This document shows, one piece after another, positions 11,319 to 22,177 of a stretch of DNA of 64,000 nucleotides; position 1 is the stretch's first letter, and each line of letters opens with the position of its first letter. The DNA is taken from NCBI GenBank assembly GCA_963682025.1, contig OY821520.1:135540738-135604737 (forward strand). The letters are read 5' to 3'. The DNA is from Cordilura impudica (lineage: Eukaryota > Arthropoda > Insecta > Diptera > Scathophagidae). The notes beneath the pieces were generated by a model that did no database searches, was not told where the DNA came from, and was given only the letters and a program-made list of their open reading frames with translations. The position numbers and the translations under genes were made by a program.

Positions 11319-13199
11319 AGAGGATGAGATGTTTCAATCAGGTGGAAAAATTTAAATTATTTTGGTCTTCGAAATATCAGCCCCAAATCTATATGTTTTT
11401 CAATCACCATTTTATGCTACAATGCTTAGTTTTTCATTTTAATTTCCACTCCTTAATTAATGCGAAGTATGAGTAGTATGGGTGATAATTAGTCATGTGT
11501 ATACGTAAAGCGTTATATAATCAGTATATCATGCAGTCAGTGACGACCATAATGTAATAATAATTACTAGCCCTAGTCTCTTGAAATTCGAATGCAAATC
11601 CTAGGAAATTCTACTTTTCATTTAATAAAGACGCTAAAGGTCTGCTAATCACTTTTAGCCAATTTATACTTTTTAAACTTTTAACACTTTTAAATATTAT
11701 TCAACATTGTTTCAATATTATTGGTTTATGTCCAAAATTAATTTTCAATGTTATTGGTTTATGTCCAAAATTATATGGTTTATGTATACAATTATTATTG
11801 TGAATGAAGCAAACAAACTCATATGCACATTAGCAGATTTAATAAACACACCCATAGCATTGTATAATTTTAAATGCATTTTACTCAAAAAAAAAAATTT
11901 TTTTTCCAGATGGTGGATATCTGTAAATTTGGTGAACAGCTAAAAATAAATACCTTTCAAATAAGATACGTTGTGTCAAATAAGATTCGTTGTATTGTCG
12001 GTCACTACACACAGAAAAAAGATTGGTTGGAATTCGGTTACAACTAGAAAAATTTGTTAAAGTAATTAAAACTTTTAATGTAATTCTTGAATATTTAAAA
12101 ATAAAATAGATATTCTATTAAAACTATCGCATAATTCATTTAGAATTAATAAATCTACAACAACAGTATTAGTTACGTTTACCAATCAATGTCTTTATGT
12201 AAATTTCCAAACTAATTTAATTGAGGCAACATAATAAAACAAAGAATAACATGCTTCAGTGATAAATATTGGCGACTGCAACTAGTAATTCTATTATAAC
12301 AATATATTTCAAACCGAAAATGTTTTAACAGATATTGCAATAAATAATTGGTTAGAGTACTACATATAAAATTTGTATTAAGAATGGTTTATCGGTTGTA
12401 ACCAAAGAAACATCAATTTTTAAGCTCTTTTGGTATTTCTAACCGAAAGGCAACTCTATAAATCAATTTCTGTTGTAAATACAAAAAAAAAAAAAAGATA
12501 TGAATATGTTTAGGTAGACCGAATTGTTGATTTAATTTGTCATATGTCAAATAAAATAAAATAAAAAAGAAATAATAATATATATTGTGATAATTTATGT
12601 AATATTATAATTGAAAATCATGAAATGTTAAAAAGTGCAAAATTATATTAAAAAATGGATAATAGAAGGGCGAGCAAGAAATGCTGGTTATTATCGAACC
12701 TGAAGATGTAATCCAGTTCCCATGGCTTGTGTTTTTTCTTTGGATATATGGCTATAATTTAGAATACCAATGAGCCATTCAGGAGCGCAATATCATTCCC
12801 TGCATTAAAGGTAGATATATATAGATGCCCAGAGCGCTGTCGAGTAGATATATAAGGTACTTAATTTTCGATTACCATATTGCAATTAATAAATATTTCC
12901 CTTCGCTATTGTAAGGCATTTATTTCGGCAGCAACTCGTGATTTAACGGTGCAAATGTTTGTGAGAATATACACAACCTGAAACCTTAATATCACGTTGT
13001 GATCAGCAAAAGGAGCTGAACAAATCCAGGATGTATTCAAGATGCTTACCACTGCTTCTCTTTTCCGGTTAGAAGGTAACAAAGGCAGTCGTTGTTGCAA
13101 AGTCGATCAATTGAACGTGGAGGTTGTTGTAAGACTGGCTAAGTAATGGGTTTGTGCTGATATTTGTGCTAAGAAATATATTTGACCTAGGCACAGCTT
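11319..13199. other. No gene recognised; AT-rich
   Basis: Nothing with a recognisable domain. An imperfect inverted pair GGTTACAAC (about 12034) and GTTGTAACC (about 12396) could bound a small MITE, but the repeats are short and no duplication was seen. The frame at 12906-13100 could not be tied to the LINE that follows. Confidence 0.35.
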
Positions 13200-14075
13200 T
13201 TATATGGTCCACCGACGATACATTATCAGTTGTCCATCATCTGCAATAAAACTATAGGTAGTAAAAACAAATAATGGTACATACGAAAATATGTTTAAAT
13301 TTATAAATGAGTTCGGTTTAAATGAAACTATTACTATTATTATAAGCTCTTCGCTTGTTCGTCGCCAGAGTTTAATATTGGTGATAATATTTAGGCCAAA
13401 GGATGCGGCATATGATGCGCAAACATTTGTTTTTGAATACTTCAATCTTCTCCCTATAGCATTTGTTTCGCTTCCATACAGCAGTGTGCATTTCACACAG
13501 GCATTTAAAATACGGATCTTTGTATTGTTCGACCTGACCTTGCCTTATTTATCCTGTGTGACACGTCTTCTTCCACTTTTCCATTTACCGACATCATGCT
13601 TCCTAGATAACAGAAGAATTTAACATATTTTATGCGCAAGTCTTATGCTACAAAGTGGTTATCAATACTGGGTTTTATACGCATTCCTTGTGTTTTGGCA
13701 ATATTTACATTCAGCCAACTCTATTTCCTAACGCGACCAAATCATTTACTTTGCTCTGCATATCGTTAAAATTGTGCGATATGAGACAAATACCGTCAGC
13801 AAATTCCAAATCTTCTAGATGGTTTTGGAGATCCCAGACCATATCCCTTCTTTTACTGCATACTTGTATCATAACATCGCCGAAAACAACGGCGAACAAT
13901 AATGGAGATAAAGGGCATTTGTCTAACCTGGAGTGTGGTATTGTTGTACATAGCTTTAATCAAATTTATCAATTTTGTTGGTACAGCTTTTGCTTTTAAT
14001 GCATACCATATTGCTATACCTTTTATCAAGTCAAAAACTTTTCAAAAGTCTATAAATTCTAAATAAAGCGGTGTT
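13200..14075 (-). pseudogene. LINE reverse transcriptase fragment with lost FADD
   Basis: On the minus strand, reading down from about 14075, the fragment has FIDF-x-KVFD (the catalytic Asp block), LINLIKAMYNN, a frameshifted 'QMPFISIIVRR' area matching the QG-PLSP region, then LEFADGICLISHNFNDMQSK. The catalytic FADD has become FADG. After it come FCYLGSMMS, a KARS block, LLYGSET and the end near 13200. The order matches the palm, thumb and C-terminal region of RTE/CR1-like LINEs. At least three frame breaks are present. I am sure it is a LINE and unsure of the clade. Confidence 0.75.
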
Positions 14076-15546
14076 GGCCGCTTGACCGATCGATAATCCG
14101 CATTAATGTGTAAAAAATTGGATGTAATATGTATTACATAAATCAGTAAATATCTTTAGAATATATAGATGCCATTTTTACCTAGTCCCCATATGTATGA
14201 TATTCACATCCATTATAAATATAGATATTTCTCTAGGTAGCAATGATTACTATTTGCCTGCCCTTAGGATTTAACCATTTTTTTTTACCTAAAACCAAAT
14301 TACAAATGGACACAGCGTTGATAATAATATTTATTTAAGAATAATATTTTTATTTATTATTAATAATAGTAATATTTATTCTTTTAGAAATGTTAACAGA
14401 ATTTTGGGACATCCGACGAATATGATGATGCGAGTATGATTTAAAATTGGTGAAAATCCATTTTATCATTTAGGATAGCTATTTATTTTTTTTATCTTAT
14501 CAGATATATTTTATTTAGTTTAATGTAAAATTTAAAAATTATTTAAAAACAAATGATTATAGTACTCTTTATCAATTAATTGATTTTTCGTTGAACACTG
14601 ATGTAATTAAGCATAATATCATTATTTTCTTAAATTCCTAACTATTTGTTTTTATTTGTAAATCACTTTAATTGTTCCAATATAGATGTGTACATATGTA
14701 ATTATATCATTTATACAGGTCTTAAGGATATATTCCATTGACCTAATAAATAAATAAATAAATAAAATAAAATAAATAATAATAATTTTTGTGTTTTTTT
14801 CATATGTCGTATTAGTAAAAATTCCGATTAATATTTTTAACAATCAATAATTCAAATTAATAATTCCATTGTATCAACTAAATTTCACTATTCATACAAT
14901 AGAATTTATATATAATATCAATTGTCTTTGGTAATACGTATTATACAATTCAGTAATTTCAACAGAATTACTTGATAGTACATGTGACTACCAAAATTCG
15001 ATTGGCAACAAATTCGGTTGCTACAACGAATCCGTTTTCTGTACGTAGTAATCGCCTTACCTATTAATAGTATAAATGATAAAAATTTATTTATTAATTT
15101 CCTGTACAACAAGACAAGTCTTATAATTAAAGCACAGGATTTTCATCGTTAAAGGATTTGCCACAATATGGAAATACAACATAAAATTTATAAACATATT
15201 TAAAATAAAGTAAACTCCAAGAAATTATTAAAATACATTAAATTATTAAGTACATGAAAATTAAAACGAAACAAAGTAACTAAACAAAAAATTCTTAAAA
15301 TGAATTGCTTTGCGAACTTAGTGTTGGTTGTGTGGAATTGCATTCCAAATACGTGTGGCGTTTATGAAATACTGCCATTCTGACACAAGGCATCGACGCA
15401 TAGAAATAGGAAGTTCTTTACTGCTTCTGGATCTAGAAAATTAGCTGTGATCATAAAGATATAGTGGTTTCACGGTGTAAATAATTTTGGGCAAAAGCAT
15501 TAAGACCCTGATATTAAGAAAGCTATCGTATGGGACTCCATATATG
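14076..15546. other. No gene recognised; AT-rich with short TAAA repeats
   Basis: AT-rich sequence with an AAATA/TAAA microsatellite at about 14745-14782. No coding domain, RNA gene or second copy was found. Confidence 0.4.
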
Positions 15547-15626
15547 CGTAGCAACGGTTGCTTCAACCAACGAAAAATATCAAAACTTTTTGATATTTCT
15601 TGCTAATTGAGGCAACCGTTGCTACG
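15547..15626. repeat. 80-nt near-perfect hairpin
   Basis: The outer arms CGTAGCAACGGTTGC (15547) and GCAACCGTTGCTACG (15612-15626) are perfectly complementary over 15 bp. An inner stem AAATATCAAAA pairs with TTTTGATATTT around a two-base loop, and TCAA/TTGA pairs between. The whole 80 nt can fold into one long stem with few mismatches. It is either a small foldback element or a miRNA-precursor-like structure. Related words (CAACCATTGCTTCAACTGGTTG) recur in the next 60 bp. Confidence 0.7.
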
Positions 15627-15879
15627 TGTGTATCATTGTTGATACAACCATTGCTTCAACTGGTTGCCTCGTGTGTAGGCCGCATTAAGGCTAAAGTCTA
15701 CCAGAGCTATCCTATCTGGGGGATAACTGCCAACTGCCCAGTTTGGAAACGAAGCCTCACCAAAGGCTATATATTGGTACCACGGGTGAACCGTATGCCT
15801 GAGAATGATTTACGGAATTGTCCATATCAATAACAGTGCAAATAAAAACATAAGACTGGAAGTTTATGTTTTTTTAAGC

Positions 15880-15977
15880 GCCTCGGTAGGTGAGTAGGTA
15901 GCGTGTTCGCCTATCATGCGAGGGGTCGTAGGTTCAATTCCCACCAGAGGCTTTGGTCTGTCGCTGAAAAAAAAAAA
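15880..15977 (+). mobile_element. tRNA-derived SINE or tRNA pseudogene with poly-A
   Basis: A 72-nt tRNA-like fold spans 15880-15951. The acceptor arms are GCCTCGG and CAGAGGC (one mismatch). An A-box-like TAGGTGAGTAGG and a B-box GGTTCAATTCC are present. The anticodon arm is TTCGC-CTATCAT-GCGAG and would read ATC (Asp-like). The T stem has one mismatch. A short unrelated tail and an A11 run (15966-15976) follow. Polymerase III boxes plus poly-A suggest a short SINE; a decayed tRNA gene is the alternative. It abuts family A copy 2. Confidence 0.6.
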
Positions 15978-16790
15978 CAAGTAAGAAAATTATAGTCAGT
16001 CTAGACCGACTCTACGATACGCTATACCATGCGCTTAGGGACCCTATATCTTAGGCCAAACTAACTGGACATAGAAAATAAGATAAACCAAATTTGAGTG
16101 GGATTTTTATTATTTTTTTTTGGCTGCAGATATGAAAAAGTTCATATCGGATATTATATCTATATTGGCACTAGACCTAAAATTGGACCGATCCGGATCA
16201 TGTTTGGTAAAGTCTCTTGTATTTTGCAATAATATATACAAACAAAATTTGAAAAGAATCAGTGCAATATTTTTGATTTTTGATAGATTTAAGTGCAGAT
16301 CGGGAAGCAGCTCTACATGGGGCCTATGAGTAAGGGTTGTCCCATGGGAATCATTTTTAGACTACTCATTAGTGGATGTAATAAACGCATACAAACCCAA
16401 TTTGAGTAAGATCTATATGATAATTTGGATCTTATGGCAATTTATGTCGATTTCATAGGGATCATTTGTATGGGCGCTAGGTCTGAACATGCAACGATTT
16501 TCACAAGTTTCAACAAAGTTCATCCTGCGGCCGATAAAAGCTTATGTACCAAATTTCATCAAAATATACTCATATTTGCGGCCTGTAGTTTGATTACAAG
16601 GTTTACATGGACACACAGACGGACGGACGGACGGACGGACGGACACACGGACGGACATCGTTAAATCAAATCAGATAGTGATTCTGATTCGATCGGTATA
16701 ATAAAGGATGGGTCTAGGTCAAATATTTTTGGTAGTTACAAACAGCAGCACAAAGTCATTATACCCCTATACCACATAGTGGTATAGTGG
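15977..16790 (+). repeat. Dispersed repeat family A, copy 2
   Basis: This matches 1747-2503 from ACAAGTAAGAAAATTATAG to ACCACATAGTGGTATAG. It includes the internal 'gcagatatgaaaaagttcatatcgga' block and a longer GACGG microsatellite at about 16616-16648. The start directly follows the poly-A run of the SINE. Its frames carry no recognisable domain. Confidence 0.75.
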
Positions 16791-16955
16791 TGGTTGTGGT
16801 AGCCCAAAACACAGTTCAATGTGGAGTTGAATTTAACTGGTTGTTGCAAACCATAGAGCAACAGAGTTTAGATAGGCCCGACCCAATAAAAAAGGGTGGA
16901 GTGAATGCCAGACATATCTCTCAAATTTAGTAATGCGCCTTAAGGCGGTGTGCCG

Positions 16956-18525
16956 CAAAGTGGTGCTTTTAGAACGAATGAGGTGGCAAAAATAAAAAAT
17001 TTAATATGCGCTCCCGATATTTTGAATAAACTAGTCGTATAGGAAATTGTTCAAAGATTACAAATTTGATGCGTTCAATAACATCCGATTTTTAGTTTAG
17101 AAGATATAACCCTTCAAAGTTGCCAGATTTTCAGTTTTCAAAAAAACACACAATTTTTAGGCAATTTCGTCCAATTTTAGGTAGAAAATAAAAAACTAAT
17201 CGTAATTTTTTTATTTCTATTGATTTATGTGTTTATTCGGTATATTATTGTAAAAATTTTACTATTTGCTGTGTGTTTCTCCACGTAAATCGCTATTTGC
17301 CAACTGTCTATTGATTTTCACTATTTTTCAACTTCGATGGAAAATAAAAAAATGCATAATTTTATAAATCTGCTATATTTTCAAAATATGTTCTTTGATT
17401 ACTCCTTTACTTAATTGAATAAAATCCAGCTGCTCCTTCGACTGCTAGAGGTAAAAAAGTTAAAAAGACATTCAACCCTGTTCTTGAATCGTTGTTATTT
17501 GAATAAGAATGAATTAAAAAAAACATGAAATTGAAATTTTGGGTTTCTTGAAAACACAGATTTTATATTTTCGAGGTATTTTTTGAAATAATTTTTTTTA
17601 CTGTCAAATGACATGAAACATCTTAGCTTCAGAACCATATGTTATTTAGAAACCGAGGTGCTATATGGTTCTTTAGTCAGTTTCACAAAAAACCCCTAAG
17701 TAATTTTTGCATGGTTTTCCTCAAGTCTATAAAAAAGTAAATAAAAAGTATTTTCTTTTAAAATAATATTTTCTTGTTCATTTAATTTTTTAGTTCTTCA
17801 ATTTCATTCCATTAGAATGACTCCTCTTGAAATAAGTTAGGCATCACCAAAGAAAGTTCGACATTCCAATAAATTGGATTTGAGTGGCATTGAATTTATT
17901 GTTTCGAAAAAGTAAAAATATATGATTTAAGTGAATATTATTTTAAATTCCTTTATTTGTAATAACTATGTTATAATTGAAAAAATTATAACGAAAAATG
18001 TTTTGTGCAAATAAAAAGTTTTTATTATAGTTATAGAACAATATCATCTCTAAAAGTGTGTTTTAGTAACATCGACCAGTGATTACGAGTTTTTTTTTTT
18101 AAATCAGCGGAAAATGCAGATGTTTTTTAAAATCATCTTTTTTATAAAACCAATGCCTAATTTTTTAAAATAGTGATAAGGATCAATAAAAAACATGTTA
18201 AAATTTAAATATCATTTGTTTTTTTTTATCTCTTAAGACCCGTTTAGTAGAAAAAAAAGGGAATTTGTTTTGATGTCACAAATCCTTTTCTATGTGTACT
18301 AAAAAAAATATTCTTATTGAAATCAGAGAATAGCATAAAACTCATAAATTTGAGATTTTTTTCATTTACGGGTTTTTTTTTGTGATAGTGATTTCAAAAT
18401 CAGGGGTGATTATTCCAGTTTTCAAAATAACATACACTTTTTAGGCAATTTGGTCCAGTTTCAGGTAGAATATAACAAAAACTGGGTAACTATCCGTAAT
18501 GTTATTTTATTTCGGTTGATTTATA

Positions 18526-18569
<44 letters not shown>

Positions 18570-18983
18570 AAAACAAATTTACTCTATGTTTGTGTTTCTC
18601 CAGGTAAAATGCTATTTACCAATTGTTTATTTTTTTTACCATTTTTTAACTTCGATGGAAAATATTTTTTTTTTTTGTTATTATTTTTATTAATGGTTAA
18701 TAATTTTGAAACATAAAAACTTTGGAAAAGAAACATAAAAAATATAAAATTGTTAAAAATCATGTTTTTTGGTTAACATAAACATGATTTTTTTCATGCC
18801 GTTAACAAATTTCAATTTTGATAACCCATAAGTAAGCTTGTAGAAAGCTTAGCACCTTGTTCAGACACTTATTTCATAGGTTGGCCGATTATATATAATA
18901 TGCCTTTTAACTCATTGGATTGTCTCAATCGGTTTAAAATTTATGTTTTTTGCTGCGAGAAAGCTCAAACGGTGGACGCATAG
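16956..18983 (+). mobile_element. Relict Transib-type element, non-coding
   Basis: The left end is CAAAGTG (16956-16962), then exactly 23 bp, then GCAAAAATA (16986-16994). This is a decayed version of the terminal pattern of the two better Transib copies. About 550 bp after it align with the left subterminal region of 42966-43520 (for example 'tttagtttagaagatataac' and 'tgtttctcc.gtaaat'). A second, partial copy of the same subterminal block lies at about 18410-18680 around an AT microsatellite. The 3' side (18780-18983) matches the other Transib end ('ttgataacccataagta') and has GTTTTTTGC at 18945. No transposase remains. The right boundary is tentative. Confidence 0.6.
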
Positions 18984-19039
18984 TATCCCACTCTGTGCTA
19001 AGACCACCGTGTGGTTAAGTCATCATTACAGGTATGCAC

Positions 19040-19259
19040 GTTAAATCAATAGAGACTGTTACTAAACACTATGTCTAGATATTTTAATTTTTTAACAATC
19101 TCGATTTTTTGATTGTTAATTAGTATATCATTTTCAAGAACAGGCTGAAGAGTCTTTTTATGAATAATCAAACGTTAAGATTTTCTAAGGTCATAGTTTA
19201 GTTTTTTAACATTTTCCTCTATGGAGCTTACTGGACTACTGAGTTGCAGCTGGACGTCG
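19040..19259 (-). pseudogene. Jockey-type LINE fragment beside Transib 1
   Basis: Read on the minus strand from 19259, this gives DVQLQLSSPVSSIEENVKKLNYDLRK, then a HKKTLQPVLENDILINNQKIEIVKK-like stretch and LKYLDIVF. This is the region just after the YADD catalytic motif in Jockey-group reverse transcriptases. It resembles the LINE at 53190-54301 (ILINGEKITIVNSAKNLG). It is truncated exactly where the Transib begins; the other flank of the Transib is a different family. Confidence 0.65.
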
Positions 19260-19639
19260 CACAGTGGCGCCATTTGAGTTTTTTCGTTGCAAAAATCATA
19301 TCTTATGAACCGAATAACATAATTGAACAGTTTAAACAGCATATGATAGATAACTGTTCAGCCTATGAAATGAGCGTTTGGAAATGGTGCAACGCTTTGT
19401 AAGGGCCTAATTATGGGTTATCAAAGTTAAAATTTGTAGAAAAATCAATTTTATGGTAACTAAAAAAAATTATTTTTACATTTTTAGATTGTTTTTATTT
19501 TTTTTCTTTAGGGTTTTATGTTTTAAATTATTACCCAACAAATTTAAAAAAAATACTACTTTTTTAAATTTATTTTTTCAATTTTCTGTAAAATATTCAT
19601 CACAATTCGTAAGAGAAGGTATATCTAAAAGACTAATCA

Positions 19640-21800
19640 TTTCTAAACTATAATTATTTTCTAACTCTATTCGTGACTTCACATGCCGCAGGGAAGAAAT
19701 AAGTGGATCGGAAGATGCTGCCAACATGTTGAAGAGGTCCTCATTTTGCCTTACCCTTGATGCTTTGAATATTTTTTATAAAATTTGTTAAGACACTCCT
19801 GTGCTTCTTCAGAAAGCTCTCCAATTGGCAAAGACTGGTACTCAATTATATCTTTGCCATGCGCCAATATTTCATGGACGGTCGGGGTCAACTTCTTCTG
19901 TGGATACATTTCTGCTAAAAGAGATGCAGTTTTCCATGCATATTCTCCATATTTTGTAGAATTGACATTTTCTTTGCAGTTTAAAACATTCAAGATCGTT
20001 CCCAATATTTTCACGATTTGATTGTCAATTCCAGTGATTCTAGTTACTGCCTCATCATTTTCAAAAAATCTCCTAGAAGTGCTTCCATCGTTTGAGTTAC
20101 CGCATCCGTGCTTGGGATAGTCTACTTTTAGTCCAACTTGTTTAAAAAAAGCATTCTGTATTTGCTTCTTTCTGATCTTTTCCTTATCCTTTATTGATGT
20201 ATTTTCATCGAAGTTTTCCTCATCTTGTGGTAGGGTATACGCCAGTTTTAGAAGAACTCCATACACCTTATCCATGCGTGCAATGGTGACATTCCATATT
20301 CGTAATTACCAAAGTTCTTCTGACTCTTTTTGCAAATCGGGCATGACAATGTTGAGGTTGTTCCTGTCAGTTCGTTTACGACTTTTTCGTCAACCATGGT
20401 CAGGTGGAACTCGTAATTGCATTCAATATATTTTCCTTCTCCAATTTGCAGCTTTGTAGGCTTAATCTTGCTTATTTGTTCTTCAATGTCCTTCACCGTG
20501 GTCCTTATGAGTTCTGCCGATTTCCTTGCAAACTGAAACATTATTGGTCGGCAATAATGCACTGATGACGGACGTGGATTTTTCCAGTGTAGGGAAGCAT
20601 CAGATTTTAGCCGCAAAGGAACAGCATATGCCATAAACATATTTCCGTCCGATATTGTAGCGTCATCGGAAGATATCCTTTGCTTATAAACGCTTTGTCC
20701 GGATGATCCATCGCAGCCCCATTTGCTGATCAATGTCAGTTCCTCAGGAAGAATTTTCACCTCATTTTCAGGAAGACTCTCCAACAACCGTTTTGCTGTA
20801 TGGCCCATGAGATCCTACAGATTGGCTTTCACAGAGACTTCCGTAAACTCCGTATGCAGTGGTCGTGAATTTATTTTGGCTTGCGTAATATGCTTGTATC
20901 CTGGTAAAACGTCAGCCCCGTATCGCGTCCAGGATGCCCGTAGTATTTCATATTTTTCTTTGGAAAGTTGTAAGTCCATAAGCAAGGCCAAGGCTTCTTC
21001 GGAACCATACATTTTATTGTATGCATTTGTGGGCGTGGGAATGCTTTCCTTAATCCTTTTTAGTCGCAGTGGGCTTGCATCAGCAACAGATTTTGTAATC
21101 TGCGACCTAACTCTTTCACTATCCTTTGTATATTTAATAGACAGCGCGTCCGATAAATGCTTCGTGGTCAAGTCATTGGTGGCATCGGCAAGTTTCCTCT
21201 TTCTTGTGAAAATTGAACAATCCTCAATACTTTTTTTTGGCCTTCCTTTTGCTCCTCTAGTTGATGTGGTGGGTTTATCTACTGTCAATGTATCCAGGAC
21301 GGTGTCTTCATTAAACCAGTCCCCCTATTTTGAGTTGAAGTTCTGAATGGTTCGATTAGATTTCACCCATTCTGCCTTAATATTTGCATATATCAGATAA
21401 AAATTATTTTTTATAATTTCGCTTCTCTCAATATTTCCGTATAAGCTATCAAGTTCTTCTAAAGCAGCTTCCGTGAAAAACTTTGGTGTGGTTGACCTTC
21501 TAAACAGTTCAAATAATTTTAAATTGTTTAACGCCATGTTTTCAGTGCTTGTTGCGCCAACTTTCAGTCGTAGACTAATCCAGGCATTATGCTTATTTTG
21601 CAATATATAGGCTTATGCTACCATCCCTAAAAATTTACCTGTTCCCTGCATACATATGGATTTAGGCTGAATTATGCAATTTTGATATTATGCTCGTGTC
21701 TAAATAAGATTTGTGCCTACCTGGAGGGACCATAAGTCAATATTGTTCTTGACCATTTGTACTCCAAAGTAATTGTTAAGTGAGGTGCATCCTGTGTCTG
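19640..21800 (-). pseudogene. Transib (RAG1-core-like) transposase, copy 1
   Basis: A broken RAG1-core-like transposase. A probable first exon (about 21800-21721) ends in a donor at 21720. The main exon starts near 21600 (NKHNAWISLRLKVGATSTE). A basic linker (KGRPKKS) follows. WGCDGSSGQSVYKQ carries an Asp (codon 20710-20712) that lines up with RAG1 D600. Then come HLTMVDEKVVNELTG and CPICKKS (zinc ligands as in the RAG1 ZnC2), and KLTPTVHEILAHGKDII. LSEEAQE holds the Glu equivalent to RAG1 E962. I cannot place the second Asp with confidence. Lesions are a TAG before MGHTAKR (copy 2 has CAG), a missing segment after KKSQKNFGN, a frameshift near 20270 and a 14-bp deletion near 19760. Confidence 0.85.
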
Positions 21801-22177
21801 TAACAGAATATTGGGAGTAGACTTTGGCAGACTCTCACAGGTAGACAACCGACTTAAAGTGCAATTTTCAAACTATTAGATCGAACTACTGTCAGTCAAA
21901 ACATGTAAGGGATGTACGCCATACAATTTCTGCAACCATGTCTTTTTAACCTTTTTTACCTCTGGAATCCAAACGGGCACGTACGGGCAGATAAAACCTT
22001 TTGAATTATGTAAAGAAATTATCAAAGAACATTTTTTGCAAATATGGCAAATATAGAAAAATATAGATTTTTTTATTTTCCGTCAAATTTGAAAAATAGT
22101 GAAAAAACGGATAGTTTTTAAATAGTGATTTACCAGGAGAAACACAAAGGAAACAGTTAATTTTTTTTATAATTATA

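Noticed and set aside
12034..12404. Possible MITE bounded by GGTTACAAC/GTTGTAACC
   Set aside because: The inverted repeat is only about 9-12 bp in AT-rich DNA, and no target duplication or second copy was seen.
15880..15951. Functional tRNA-Asp gene
   Set aside because: The anticodon would be ATC, the A box is imperfect, several stem mismatches occur and a poly-A follows; a SINE or pseudogene is more likely.
20723..21346. 207-codon plus-strand frame
   Set aside because: It is the antisense shadow of the Transib transposase; the matching frame in copy 2 is likewise on the antisense strand.
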